DNA of 64,000 bases from the NCBI GenBank assembly GCA_030770545.1, contig CM061098.1, positions 18,880,501-18,944,500 of the forward strand, in the 5' to 3' direction. Source of the stretch: Macropodus opercularis (lineage: Eukaryota > Chordata > Actinopteri > Anabantiformes > Osphronemidae). The translations under genes were made by a program, and so were the position numbers. This document shows, piece after piece, positions 12,833 through 25,869 of the stretch; position 1 is the first letter of the stretch, and each line of letters begins with the position of its first letter. Below the pieces are notes generated by a model that ran no database searches, had not been told where the DNA came from, and was given only the letters and a program-made list of their open reading frames with translations.

Positions 12833-13175
12833 GTTCTGCGCTCACTGTGGAGATGACTTCCACAGACGGAAAAAGTGGAATTGCTGGCGGGGGCGGAGAG
12901 GACGTCTCCTCAGAAGTCTGGCATGTTAAATCTCCTCTGCTGCGCTGTCCAGCAAATGGATACAAGAATCAAGCGTCTCTCCGCTGGAAATCAGCCGCGC
13001 ACACTTTCCTGCTATGGAGCTGGTGACTACATCCACAGACGACCGTCGCCTCGTGCGTGTGTGCGCGCCAGTGAATGAGTGAGAGTGTACGTCTGGACAG
13101 AGAAAAGACGCAGCTTTCTCCCAGCCCGTGTTAGAGAGGGGGAGGGAGAGAGAGGGAGAGAGAGAGAGAGAGCCC
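12833..13175 (-). promoter_or_regulatory. pcdh18: pcdh18 5' UTR / core promoter region with GA-rich tract
   Basis: Directly upstream of the start codon, the sequence is CpG-rich and continuous with the CpG-rich first exon. At 13133-13172 there is an almost pure GA/GGA tract on the plus strand, which is CT on the gene strand. Such tracts are common in TATA-less vertebrate promoters. No TATA box or transcription start can be fixed from sequence alone. Confidence 0.35.
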
Positions 13176-13329
13176 AAGTCTCCCATTGCTCACCGCCCCG
13201 CACCCAAGCTGCGCCCCCAGTTCCCCTCCCTCCCTGAGTATCACCAGAACGGCCTCCTTCCAGCAGCACAGCAGGGACTATTGATGACGGGCCTCTCTCA
13301 CCCACCTCCCCCCAAAGCGCAGAAGACAC

Positions 13330-13450
13330 CCCGGCATTAAAAGTGTGTCACAACAATGGGCCAGATGACGAATTATTCTGGGCTCCGGCCCTTTTAACGC
13401 CACCGCACCCTGACCCGCGGCAGACGTACATTGTTATGCTTTCAATTCAC
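13330..13450. promoter_or_regulatory. candidate upstream regulatory block with SOX/POU-like site
   Basis: About 0.5-0.6 kb upstream of the pcdh18 start codon, a repeat-free block contains ACAATGG (SOX-like, near 13353), GACGAATTATTC and CATTGTTATGC (13429-13439). The last matches most of the SOX2/OCT4 composite consensus. The assignment rests on motifs only. Confidence 0.25.
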
Positions 13451-15760
13451 AACGTGTGTCAACTCGTGTCCTTTGTCGCGCGCGTAAAACGCGCGTCTGC
13501 ATGTGCGTGACCGTGGCGCGTGGTTCCAGTCCTTCAGCACCTTTACAGCCTATGTGCATTGGGACCCATCTCTGTCCATTTGAAATGAGCTCCACCCCAC
13601 GTTCAGGTGAGCAGCTAAGTTCAGGGCTGTGTGAAATGCGTCGTCGTGTGTTCTCCTTCCATTGAAACGCGCTGGGGCTCTGCGTCCTCCCTCGGCTTCA
13701 GGTGTGGTGAGTGTTCCATCCAGTTAGATGATCTCCCACAAACCTCCTCCTCCTCTTACTGCATAATAATGTTTTATGGAAGCTAGTGTCTCTGTTCCGA
13801 CCAAATTAACATCCTGCAAACTCAAAGCGTCGCCCAGAGACCAGGCAGGGCTTTATGTGAGCAGCACCAGGCCATCTGGCCGGAGCCTCAGACGACCCAA
13901 ACCCACAATTACCATCTATTCAGACCGGGCCGCCCCCAGCAGAGAACTGGCCCCAGCGAATTCACTATTCAACAGCCGTCACATGCGTCCTGGGCTGGTT
14001 CAATTAAGGTCTGTCATGTGTTTGAGTCATGCGGTGGGTTTAGGAATGGATACGTTGTAGAACACATTTTAATCCACATTCCACTACTGCACATCACAGC
14101 ACACGTGTATAGTTCATCCTCATCAGTTCGCCAGTGGAAGCCAATAGAGTCCATGTTACCAAAGGCAGTAGACTTTTACACTCAGCTGTCTGATCTGCGC
14201 TGATTGGTTTGAACAGAACAAGTTATCTGGGGCCAGCATCTCTGGGAGCAGCGCTGTGATGGAGTCTGCATTTTAAATTCCTCTGTGTGACCCGTGGGAA
14301 CAGACTCTCTGCGCCGCCATCTGCCTCCGAGCAAACATGGACATGAGCGTCGGGCCAACCAGGCTGATCGTTCAACTTCCGTTAGTTAAGTCCTGCTGCG
14401 TTCTGCTCCTACTGAGACCACAAACCCGTCGTTTGGGTCCAGGGCGACGCTCACTCGGAACAGAAAGCCATTAAACTAACGTCCTTCTCCCTCTCAGGGG
14501 CACGAAGGCTGATAGTCACATTCTCTCACTGACGCAGTGTCACTTTGACCCTCTGCGCGCGGAGAACGACATCACTCGAGAAAAACATTATTCAATCTAC
14601 AAGAGTCGCCGCTGAAAAGCTGCATCACGGCGATACCGTCCCAGGAAAAGTCCACAGCCCCACGTCTGCATGCAGCATGTGTGCGTTAAGGCCAGCAGGC
14701 ACCGGGCAGGCTGCTCAGATGGCCGCATGGGTGGAGGGTGGTGCACTGCCCTCAGGGACCGTCAGACGCCTGAAGGCGGTGGGGGAGCAGGCTCGGATGC
14801 TCAGGAACTTTGTCATTGAAATGAAGCAGCAGATTCCGATGACAAAGGCAGCGTAGCAGGTGGAGCGAGGGCGGCGCGGCCTCCCCCCGCTCCCAGGGCG
14901 GGGGCAGCCCCGGCCCAACGAGCCTACGTCCGTCAGTTCCGTCAGCGGCAGGAAGCGGCGGCTCCGTCTCCCCCTTCTTCAGCGGTTCTCCCTGCCCGTT
15001 GGACAGAAGGCAGCCTCGCGTGCCTTCACAATCCACGCGAGCATCTGCCAACATCTCATTACCATGCTGTTAACTCGCACGAGACGGAAGGGATTTGGCT
15101 CAGAGAGAGTCTGTCCACCCACCCAGCCTGATGTATGACGACACCCCAAAGCCCCCACTGGACTGATGCTTCATCATCATCATCATCACCAGCTGATCAG
15201 CGTTTTAACAGCCTGAAGCCTGAGCCACTTGTCTGGGTTCAGGCCACAGCACAAAGCTTCGCCAGCACGTCACCAGCGCTGGTGTTAATGTTCCACTGTA
15301 AACTCAGCTGCTCCAGTGCTGGTTGTTCATGTGTCCTTCACCAGAACCAACAGACGATCACGCGTCATAAAGGCAGAATAATATATGTTAATAATAAGTA
15401 ATAATAAGTGGTTCCTCTATGCGGAAACATAAACGTTCTAAATGTTTTCAAATCAAATGCAGACGTTAAACATAACCTGAATGATTAATCTGTGTCTTGG
15501 ATTTGCTCTTGGCTTGCTGGTGACGTTAACCCCTTTCTGGGTCAGTGTCTGGTTGTGTAGTCACAGCATCAAGCCCTGACGCGCTCAACACACGTAGTGT
15601 CTCAACAACACAAACGCATTCTGAACACGATCCATACGTTTAGAGCAATGTCTGTGTCAAACAGAGGCCATTTATCAGTGAAACGATATTTGTGATATTT
15701 ATCATGAAGTATTATGTTTGTAAATGCAGCAGTTTGTCACTATGTAATAAATCTGCATGG
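13451..15760. other. intergenic upstream of pcdh18
   Basis: Apart from the CpG-rich block at 14600-15020 and a short (ATC)n run at 15171-15188, nothing can be assigned. No transposon boundaries were recognised. Confidence 0.45.
14600..15020. other. CpG-rich island-like block upstream of pcdh18
   Basis: Roughly 400 bp are markedly richer in G+C and CpG than their surroundings, with GGCGGCGCGGCC- and CGGCAGGAAGCGGCGG-type sequence. It lies 1.8-2.2 kb upstream of the pcdh18 start codon. Open frames of about 100 codons exist on both strands, but neither resembles a known family. It may be a distal promoter, a non-coding first exon or a CpG-rich enhancer. Confidence 0.35.
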
Positions 15761-16061
15761 AATTCAGTTCAGTTCAATTCAATTCAGTTTTATTTCTCTA
15801 GCACCAATTCACAGCAGTCATCTCAAGGCTCTTTACAGTGAGGTTTAAGACCTGACATAACTAAACCCAACAAATCCACATAGAGCAGCTTTGAATGGAG
15901 CCAATCAATAAATTGTACATTTTAATAGCAACAGTGGAAAAACTCTGTAGAGGAAGAAACCTCCAGCAGACCCAGGATCAGTGGGAGAACATCTGCCTTG
16001 ACCGGTTGGAGTGAAGGGATAGAGAAGAGAGAAAAGAAGAAGAAGAACAACAACAACAGGA
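15761..16061 (-). repeat. dispersed retroposon-like repeat, copy 1 (inverted relative to copy 2)
   Basis: Read on the minus strand, this copy is about 290 bp and nearly identical to the repeat at 34901-35256. It begins in a (GTT)n run (16045-16058), continues through GGAGGTTTCTTCCTC, TTTTTCCACTGTTGCTATTA and TCCACATAGAGCAGC (as read on plus), and ends in a (TGAAT/CTGAA)n tail (15761-15790). The compact shape, shared ends and 3' simple-repeat tail suggest a non-LTR retroposon. The class is inferred. Confidence 0.7.
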
Positions 16062-18149
16062 TGGAATCGGTTCTAATTCCCTGTTGCAGTGTCCTGTTCA
16101 GCTGCTCTGCTGCTGCTGGGTTGAGACGCGTTAACTGTCCCTGGACCTGATTCTCTGTTGGAGCCACTGAAGAAGCTCCTTGATTAGGTAATGAGCTCTC
16201 CAAGCTGGGATGCGGGTCCTTGTCTTGTTAGGTGTGATGGCCTCCATCATTTAAATTGTTGACTTTCTCAGAGTTCCACTGTAAAAAGCAGCTTTTCTCA
16301 TCTCTAGACGTTTTACTCTTTGAACAGGATGCTTTTTATTTTAAACCAGGATCTAGTTGAGGCTCTTTGATGTATGAAATATTTATCACCTTCAAAATCT
16401 TGGATCGTCAACCTGGTTCCACGAAGTAGAGCAGTGCTGACAAACGCCACAAAGGTGTCTGTGTGTGGAGTCGCTCTTCTCCCCGTTTTGTCTCTCACAA
16501 AGGCTGATTGACTTCTCAGCTCAAAGCCTGGAGGTAGTCTTACGTTGCTCACAGGCAGCTTCACACGAGGCCCTTCCCTGCATTCAGGCTGGGACAGAGG
16601 CAGAGCCCTCCTCTCTGACGGACACACGTCTGGCATATGCTGCAGTGACACCGGATCGCTCGGCTTTGAAGCCGCACAAAGGCTCCTGGTCTACGCCCTC
16701 TTTTCAAATCTTATGACTGGGAGATTGGTGTCCTGCCAGTTGTTGTGCCAGTCTAACAACCTCCAGCGTTCATTCACTTCAGCCCAGCCCGTACTTTGTC
16801 TCTTCCTCTTCATAGCTGCATCTGCCAGATGCTGTGCACCTTCCTTTTCTTTGGACTGGTGTCGTTTCAAACCCGATCTCTCTGAGCGCACACAGCAAAG
16901 ACCGCACTAGCGTTTGCTTTGATGTCGAGCACAGAACCCTTCAGGTTACCCAACACTGAAATCCTCCAAATCGTTTGCCCTAAGCTGGCAGAAGACTCAT
17001 TAGGCTTCTCTACACCGAGTTGTGGGTGACGCATGGTCACACAACAGCAGAGTGTTGGAAGGCAGCAAACAAAGACCTCCTGTGTGGCTCGGGTTGAAAG
17101 TTTACCGTGTGCAGTCCAGTGGGTGACACGTTTTCAGGAGCGCTTAGTCATTAGACTGCAGATTTACAAGCCCAGCCCCCACGGCTCCCTTTCTGTTTGC
17201 CTTGGCAGATGTGAGGCAGGCGCTGGCCTTTCTTCCTCTCCTTTTGCTGTTCCCATTTTGTGTGGGGGTAGAACCTTTCTCGCAGAAGTGCCACGTGTTC
17301 CTAATTTTGGGTCCATTGCATGGAAACTCTTATAGATCCCAGGATCAGCTTTCACCGCAGACTAACAGGCCTCCCTCCGCTTGGAGGAGTTCAAGGCCTG
17401 AGACCACGTCTCCCTCGCTGAAGCTTTGGTTTAAATTTGTTTTTGTGTCTCTTTGCCTCAATTGGTTATTAAACCATGAGGTGATTACTTAATGCACAAC
17501 AATGCATCTAATTCATAACAGAACTAAACAGTCATGTCTTGTCTTTTAATGATTTTCTCGCTGGATGTTTCAGTCACAGCTTCAAGACATTTACCAGAGA
17601 CACTGGTTCAGCAGCCCACACAGGAAGTAGCCAGTAACATTAGTTATCACTGCATGGTCTCATTTTATGACCTGGGTTAAAAGCTGTGCATCTGAGTCTG
17701 CTCTCAAGTTGGTTTGAGTTGTTAAAAGAAATAATCAGCAGAGAAGCACAAGTGCAGGCGATGCTGGTTTTGGTATTGGATCAGGGATGTGAAAGTCCCA
17801 CAAAGGGGCTGTGGCGCGTAGAGAAACAAAGTAAACAAGCGTTTCTGACAGCTAAAGAGTCTCCCGGCATCTAAAGAGCCCGTGTTTCCAGCAGACCCAC
17901 TCCCAGCTACTAAGGGAAGTGTAGCGGCAGCCTCAGGGCTCGACGACGGGGCGGGTGAGAGGCTGAGAAGTGGGCCACAGCCACCACTGAGCGAAGGGTC
18001 GCTACCTGTGTGCTGATGAGCAGAGACAGTAAAAGCAGCCACAGATTCACATTAAAAGCCACAAACACTTGGTGACATGCTCCTTCCTGAATCATTCATA
18101 GGCAACACGCGCGTTCAAAGGAAGCTAGAGGTGGCGAAGGCGACAAGGC

Positions 18150-18240
18150 TTTTGAGTCCTGGCATGTCCGTGTTAACAATCAGGCTAATTGATTATTCAT
18201 TTGCATAAAAACAACCCAGGTAGCTTCTTTTCCTCCTGTC
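18150..18240. promoter_or_regulatory. candidate enhancer core: paired-homeodomain site plus octamer
   Basis: TAATTGATTA (18186-18195) fits the TAAT-N2-ATTA dimer site of paired-class homeodomains. The POU octamer ATTTGCAT lies three bases further on (18199-18206). The flanks are repeat-free and AT-rich. Function is inferred from motif clustering only. Confidence 0.3.
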
Positions 18241-18528
18241 GTCTCCCTCTTTCATCTCAGTTCTCTGCAGGGGTGGACGCTGTGTTTAAGCAACGCGAGA
18301 GCTGATTTCCATGAGAAAGCCCCAGTCATCAGTCACGTCGCCTCATTCATTAGTGTTGCTTAAAGCACGGCCCCTTTTACTTCCAATCAGCGCTGCCTAG
18401 CTCCTTTGCTTTTTGGTGCAGATACTGTAATAAGCCTCAGCGTGTTCTGCGTGTGAAGAAAGGGTTGGCTTCACTTCACCAACACAGAAGTTTGAACATC
18501 ATGCTGGAAACATCTAATACCATAGATC

Positions 18529-18556
18529 ATATGTTCTATAACATTATAGAACATAT
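18529..18556. repeat. perfect 13-bp inverted repeat
   Basis: The arms ATATGTTCTATAA and TTATAGAACATAT are separated by two bases. No larger terminal repeats or target-site duplication were found around it. Confidence 0.8.
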
Positions 18557-20778
18557 TGTGGGCCTGCTCGTCTTCGTCAGACGTCTCCATCTCTGTCTGG
18601 GTGCGGCTGCAGCTGTTTTCTACTTGCATATGAAATGAGTCCAAACTGGGCTGTGACCAGAGCAACAGCAACAATAGACGCTTTGCTGCTTTGTATTCAG
18701 ACACGTGAGGATAGCGAGGACACAGCACGTCTGGCCCCATGTTCCGCCTCATTCATTAGAAAGTCTGCACAATATTAGATATTGCGGTTCTGAACGTGGT
18801 CTGCTTTAAAGCACACGCACTGTTATATAGTGGTGGAAGCTTGAGCTAAACCGATGGAGAGGATTCATGTACTAACAGCTAGTGATGGCTGCCGTTTGAA
18901 ATACACGTGTTTGTGAGTCTACCAACACATCAGGCCTGAATTGTCCATACGTGGAGCCGTGTGGAGGAGACAGGAGGGACCTGTCAGGCATCCGCTACGG
19001 AGCTTCATTCCAATGACACCTGCCATTAATTCATCAGACAGCGAGACACCAACCCTGACGCTGGCAGGAACCAGAAGACTTCACAACTACGTGAACGGGC
19101 TTTTCTGTGTTACTGTCAGGATGCAGAGAGTAGCTGGATTATTACACTCAAACGTTATGCTTTAACTACGTTGGTGACTCAAAACACAGTATGAAGCCAT
19201 CGTCCATTAATGTCCACAACATCCAAACGGATACTTTACATGCTCTTAACGAAACGCGCGGGTCCAGGCAGACAAAGGTTTCGTACTCTACACCTGTTCA
19301 TCTGCTGGTACGTGAATGAATAGCAGCAATGAGATGCAGATGGATAGCAGCCAAAAAGCTCGACAGCAGGCGCTGCTCAGCACAACATGCGGCCACATAT
19401 CTACAGATGTCCCTGCGCCCCTCACCCCTCGCTGCCTCGGTGGGATAAGTGTCCGTGGGCTTGAAAGTGCAGATGTGAATTTGTCATTGTTAGACGCCAG
19501 GCGAGGGCTGATAATACGCTTCCCTCCAGCCCCCAGCACCAGGCACATGACTTTTTGTGGGGGGCTCATGCCCCTTTTCTTCAGCCACAAGTGACCCCTG
19601 ACCCCTCAGCCCTTCCTCCATCAGGGACCCCCACATGGTTAAGACCCAACTCACACACCCACAGGCACACTTTCAGACAAAGACACTTGTATGCTGACAC
19701 TGACTGGACCGTCTCTCTGCTCTTTGTGCGAGTCGAAGCCTCCTGCAGGTCATTAGTGCAGCGCGCTGAGATGAACAGAGCCTCCTGCCTTAATTAGGAG
19801 CCAGAAGGAGGAGCGTCACAGGGGACAAGCATCAGACCAGCGTCGCTACACAGTCTACAGAACCCAGTTTCACGTAACATGCCCCAGAGTGAGCAGATAT
19901 CCATGAAAGTGTGACAGGCAGCGCTGAATTCAGCACCAGGGCATTTTGCTCCATTAGCCACTGAACCATGATCATGTGAACAGCTTCCTGAGGGAGACCG
20001 TGCAGCCCAGCGCTGCCTCATGAAAGCCACGCGTCACCTTTATCGACGGGGGAGTCAGAAGGAACTTTGAGTCGTTTCTATTCCACTGGGCTGGATTTCA
20101 AGACGTGATACAGAACAACTCACCAAATACAGAGAGGGCTTGGAAGTGGAGGAATATGAGGGGGAATCCGAAATGTAAAAAGATGAAAGCGGGCGACTTA
20201 TCGGAATGAATATTGATGTGAAGCATATTTGAATATCACCCTACTTTTTACAGCAAGTACGTAAAAAAACAATGCCGACCTCTTTTTTACCTTCTGTTCC
20301 TCGTTCAAAGTAGGAACAAGTATCAGTTAAGTTACTGCTGCACCAGAAATAAACTAACTGGGTTAATTACTGTGCAGGAATGCAGTGAGCTTTTGATTTA
20401 CTCCATGCAACGTGGCATTTGTATCCCTACGAACCAAGGTGTTGCATGCAGCACAGCTGACATAACCTAAGGTACCAATGTATGACGCTATGGTAAGCGT
20501 AAGCTCCCGCTGCAAAGCCACGTGTGCAGGATCCATTTGGTGATCAATGGATGCAAAGCACAATGCAAGGAAGGTTGAATGTGTGGTCAGTAGGACGAAT
20601 CCAGAATCAGCAGGGCATCGACCTTCAGCGCAGCAGACAGATGCAGTCAGAGGACAGACAGCCTCCGATCTGAGCGGCTTCGTGTGGTGGTTCCTGGGCT
20701 AAATGTGGGTCGACAGCAGCAGTAAAAACCTGCCCTTTCTTTATCCTGCATGTTCCCATCTGTTGATCCTGCCCTTTC

Positions 20779-20815
20779 ATTTATCTATGTTTCACTTTCT
20801 GAAACATAGATAAAT
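20779..20815. repeat. perfect 16-bp hairpin with 5-base loop
   Basis: The arms ATTTATCTATGTTTCA and TGAAACATAGATAAAT surround the loop CTTTC. The stem is too short for a typical vertebrate microRNA precursor (about 30 bp), and pairing stops abruptly on both sides. Confidence 0.85.
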
Positions 20816-23800
20816 ACAGTTTATCAGGCATCAAGCTTCCCAGGAAATGTTAAAAAAGCAAAACAAATGGTTTTCACAGTATCACTTTTGATACGTTTGG
20901 CTCAACCTCAGAGCAACTGTAGAGCGTTGCAGAGTTAAGTTAAGTTCCAAAGAACCAACTGACCCTTGACCTCAGACAGACCCATGCAGAGAAGATGGAT
21001 CCTCATTTATAGACCAAGTCATTACTACTTGCTGTATTTTGTGACACCTGTGTCACTGTGGGTTCTATGGGATGTTCGAGGTGCAGGAGGAGCCAGGAAT
21101 CAAACAAGCGTTAGGCAGGATAGGTTTACAAATGCTTTACATATTCTCTAACGTAAACTCTGCTGCGTGTGTGAGAGAGTGAGGCTGAAGCCGTCAGCGC
21201 GTCAGACACATGCTAACTAAACGCCATATGTATCCACACGCAGGCTCTAGGCTTATAAGCTGCAGATACACAGTCACAGAAGACAACAAACACACCAACA
21301 TGTGTGCAGATGAAAAAGTCCCACATACACACACACACACACACTTCCTCTTAAGGAAACCAGTCTCATGTGGAGCCTTGTTGCTCCGTGTCTCTTGCTT
21401 TCTTCTCGTTCTCAGGTCTCCTCCCACAGAGAAAATCAGCTTCGACCCATGTGTCAGTTCCAGCCTTAAAGAACACAGTGAGTCAGAAGATAGTAGTGAA
21501 CACTAATAGTGAACGTACACTATTGTTGTTGCTGCTTGTGCTTTTAGGCAAGACAGCTGCATTAAAGATGAGTAACCATGATCCCGTCGTCATGGGACTG
21601 GACTTCTCTCAGTGTGGCTGCTGCAAGTGTCCAGTTGAATGGAACGATGCACTGATCAACATGAGCAACTGGGTGTTTGCTCCTGTTGCCTGGTTGCTGT
21701 GAGTTGATGGACCTATGAAAACCTCATCTGTGGATCCAGCAACAACAGAGAAGCGGTGCTTGGAGTTACTCTCATGGTTCGCTGAGGCCAGTCAGCAGTA
21801 GAAGTTCTACAAGTCCTTCAAATTGAAGTGAAATTTAAACTTAACGTGACAGGGAGGCGGACACAACGTTGGTACCGATGATCTGATCAGTGCATTGAAC
21901 ACTGTCAGAGAATAGACTCTGCACAAATCTACTGCAGACGCATCCAGGCCAGTTCAGTGGTGTCTGCTTCGTGTGCTGTTCTACTCCGCACACGTTTGCA
22001 TGTTGTGGAGACTTGACCTGACTGTGGGGATAAAACGTTAGTAACCTTAAAAGATCCTGACGCGTTAGGCGAGAGACTTGGTCAGTTTAGGCTGCGTAGA
22101 TCTGTCGACACAGAGCAGCCAGAAGACGAGAAGAGCTGTAATGGTTTGACGCTTTCCTCTCCGTGGAGGCTTGGAAATGAGTGAGATGAAGAGGGAGAAA
22201 CTCACAGACAAAGAAAGGCGACGAAGCCGAATTCCTGCGTAGCCTGCTGGGCTGTGAGACATGGAGGAGGCTTGAAATACTTATTTTGGAAACCACGCTC
22301 ACACACACACAGTTGAAACACAACACCACGTCTGTCCCACCTCCTTCTGTTTTCGTACTCTCTCTCTGCAGACACCGGCCGAAGCCCATTTTCCCTCCGT
22401 GGGGCTTTCGTTTGGAGGACGTCACGGTCTGATTGTGAGCCTTTAGCTCTAAGTAGCTTTTGTGTTTCACTCTTAGCTCGGTTACACGGTTAAAGTCTTG
22501 TCTGCGACCATATAAGTCATAAAATGGGATCTGTGCTTTCACATCTGACACAGGCTGCACAGAGAAGCGCTGACATCCTTGGCACATGTGTTTGGAATCA
22601 GTGCGGGACAGTGGCCACGGTTTGATTAGTCTCACATTTCTCTGTTCTGTTCTTTTTTCTTTACCTCTCCCTTCCATGCCTCTTTTTTTCATCCTGAAGA
22701 AAGTGTTTCCAGCCACAGACTTGGATCCACACTCACACATACACCACAAAGAAGGAGAGAGAGGTATATGAAGTTCATGCTTTTTATGCCGCATTCAGCA
22801 GAAAACCACTCTAAGCCCATGGGATCCCTGTGCTCCAGACATGAAAACCTGCACAGAAATAAAAGAAGCAGAAGCAGCATGGAGGAAGAAAAGAGGCAAA
22901 GTGGAGGAGAAGGAGGAGGGCTGCTGTGGGAAAAGCTCCAGCTCCTCTGACGCTCTCAAATCGCAGCTCTCTGCAGAACGGGGGACTTCAGCTAGTCAAA
23001 TATTGGCTTTGAGTGATGTAAGGAACATGGCATTCTGGAGAGCCACAGCCAGCGCTTAGCTCAGGAGACCCAATCCGAGAGTCGCTCCGGCAATGCGTCA
23101 CCGTGGCTCCGTCTCCCACTGGCATCTGTCAACACCGAGAGCAAGGGAAAGAAAAGCCTGCGTGTGCTCGCTCACGGCAGCTCGTCTGACTCCGAGGGAA
23201 AATATGGGTTTTACAAAGGAAATCTGCGATTTGAAAGCCGATGCTCCTGTAGGGGGCTGATTTGCTTCTTGATGAGTAGCAGTGGCTGCACAATTATCTG
23301 GGCAGCTGCTGAGACGCTCGGATGTGTTGCTCCGCGCCACGTTTGAACCTAAACAGTAACCACTAATCACCGAGTCGGCCACTCTCTGGCGTAATGGAAG
23401 TGGCCTCGGTCCAGGCCCTGAAGCCCACGGACGTTTAAAGAGACTTACTTCAGTAGGGAGCGTGACTACCCCGTCCTCCGGCCAGCTGGGGCGCTGTTCG
23501 TCCTTCAGCCAACGCTCGCTGGCTCGTTTCAGGTCTTGAGCTCTTCCTGTCCTGCCTCGTTCACGGCGGTTTGTAGTATTTGCATTTCCAGGCAGTCAGT
23601 TGCAGATTTTGTTTCTCGTCTGATTGTCAGTTCCTGCTGATGTTGTGTGTTATTCTCGTCCTTGTGAGTCACCAGCTTGTTTCATTTAGTTCCTTTGGCT
23701 CACTAACGTATTGTGCATGCACACAAGAAGAGGCAGACACTGGTACCTGCATGTGCCAACAGCTTCAAATCAATAATGAATTTGACCTTTTACTTGACTA

Positions 23801-25869
23801 TTTTGTTTTTTCTTGACGCCAGCGTTTTCTCTATGATCCTGTTTTACGATGTCAAGTTACAGCAGAGATACTTTCTGCTTTTGTGACGATGTTTTGTGGG
23901 TGTAGACCTGATCTGTTCCTAACGCACCACTGTGCACAGCATTACTGAAACCCTGTGCTTATACACTTCGAGCTGTTTTTTAGTTTGCTCAGTATTATAA
24001 TGAGCCACACGCTGCACAGTGAATGTGGGAAAGAGCATGAAAGCTTGAGTGACAACAAAGGGCCCTGGTAAATGCCTCTGACATGCCTGTTGGATCTAAG
24101 TGTGTGTTTGTGGGCGATGCGCTGAGATTCATGGCTTCACTTCCTCGTCTGCGTCTGCTCTTTAATTTGGGTTCCAAAGTATGCGTCTGCTATTTTTTAC
24201 AGAAAGTGTCAGAAATTCCAGCTGAGCCACTACAGACTGATGCAGGTTTGCCTCTTCTCTCAGAGGAGACTTGTTGTGGCTGAAGGATTTACATGAGCTG
24301 ACCGTGACTTTTTTACATATATGTATTTGTCATGTATATCAGCTGGCAACTGGAGAAGCTGTGGATAATGGCTTGACTCCCAGGTTAGCAGCAGCATCAC
24401 ACATGCTAATCATCTCTTCTGTTCAAGTAGGAGCTGCCCAGGCCCAGTGCTGTGTGTGGCCACAGCCTGTAGCTGCAGGGACTTTATTCTGCGACGTCAG
24501 GCCGTGTGGGCTGCAGTGAAAGAGACAGACGGTGGCTGAAGTGTGTGACAGATGCCCCTTTCTTCACCCAAAGCCGGGAACCCACCCGAAGTCAAAGCAT
24601 CAGTCAGAGGTCAGAGGTCACCCTGCCGGCAGAATGGGACAGGCAAGCGATGGGGCAAATGCCATGATCAGGTCACAGTTTTCCGCCAGTGGACGGTGAA
24701 AATATTAGTGAGGAAACATTAGCATTATGTGCGTTAGAAGACAAAGTACACACTCTAACCAACATCTATCTGTCTCTCTCTCACACACACACACACACAG
24801 TCCAGGCTCACATAAAAGCAACACTAATGCCATCTCTAATGGCTCAGTATGAAAAATGAAATATTTATACCAGAAAAGAGCAGCATTGAACCCCGAGGCC
24901 TCTCCTCACAGGAAATGGATCCTCTCTGCGTGTGTGTATGTGCTGTTGTTAGAATGACTTGTTGTGAGAGCACAAACACAAAGACCTGGATGTTGAGAGG
25001 GGTAAATAATACGTCCTATTTTTAGAGCTCTGCTCCAATTTGTGCTGCTCTCCTCTGAACCCAAACAGAGTCAGAGCTAATATGTGCCGCCTCCCCATAG
25101 CCTGCCACGGCCTGGAGATTCCCCCACGTCCTCACCGCTTAGCAGAGTAATGGCCACGACTCATCTGGTCTTTTTCACCATACTGCGATGTTTTCCACAT
25201 CCGCCACATGCTGGGAAAGCAGTGGAATGGGAAGACTACTTGTTTCTGCTGTGCTAAGTGATCCACTAGTGATGACTTCTATCCCCTGACCTTTAGATCA
25301 CATATGAAACAACATATAACGTGGAATATAACTTCAGAAATGAATCTAGTTAGTAAACGTTGGGCCGACAGATGTAAAAGTCATCCGATGTTAACGGGGC
25401 TGTGCAGGAAAATAAAGGTTGATGACAACAAAAACCCCAAAACAGGTCCACCAGCCTGCACAGAGCAGAGATGTGCATGTTAAGCCACTGCAGGCATTTA
25501 CAGCAGGTTCCTGTATAGCCCACATTTCACCAGTCAGGACGTTAGAACACAGACAGGATCCAAGCACTAGAACCTAAAGGAAACAGCAGAGACGCAGCAC
25601 GGACGTCTTCATGCCTTATGTAAATCCAAGGCAATATAATATCAAACAAAACCCCAACCCAAAGGACACATTCAGCAGATTCCACTCCCTCCATGAGAAA
25701 CACGCCGTCGCTCAACACGAGAGCAGCGGAGCCACGTTCTCCTGTCGGACTTACCTGACTGCATCGTGCCCAGTGGGAGGTTTGGTGGGAGATCATGGCA
25801 GGGACCTCTCCAGGTTCAGCATATCAAGGCATTCCAGACAATGTCTGCCTTTATCTAAAAAATACAAAA

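Larger units (their letters stand above)
16062..25869. other. intergenic, no gene recognised
   Basis: About 9.8 kb without recognisable coding exons. It holds (CA)n runs (21327-21344 and 24782-24799), two perfect short hairpins (18529-18556, 20779-20815) and one homeodomain/octamer-rich stretch (about 18150-18240). The longest open frame (235 codons, minus, 22087-22794) has no domain I recognise. Confidence 0.5.

Noticed and set aside
20779..20815. microRNA precursor
   Set aside because: The stem is only 16 bp and pairing does not extend beyond it.
22087..22794. 235-codon open frame on the minus strand
   Set aside because: No recognisable domain, no splice context and composition like its surroundings. 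It is probably a chance frame.
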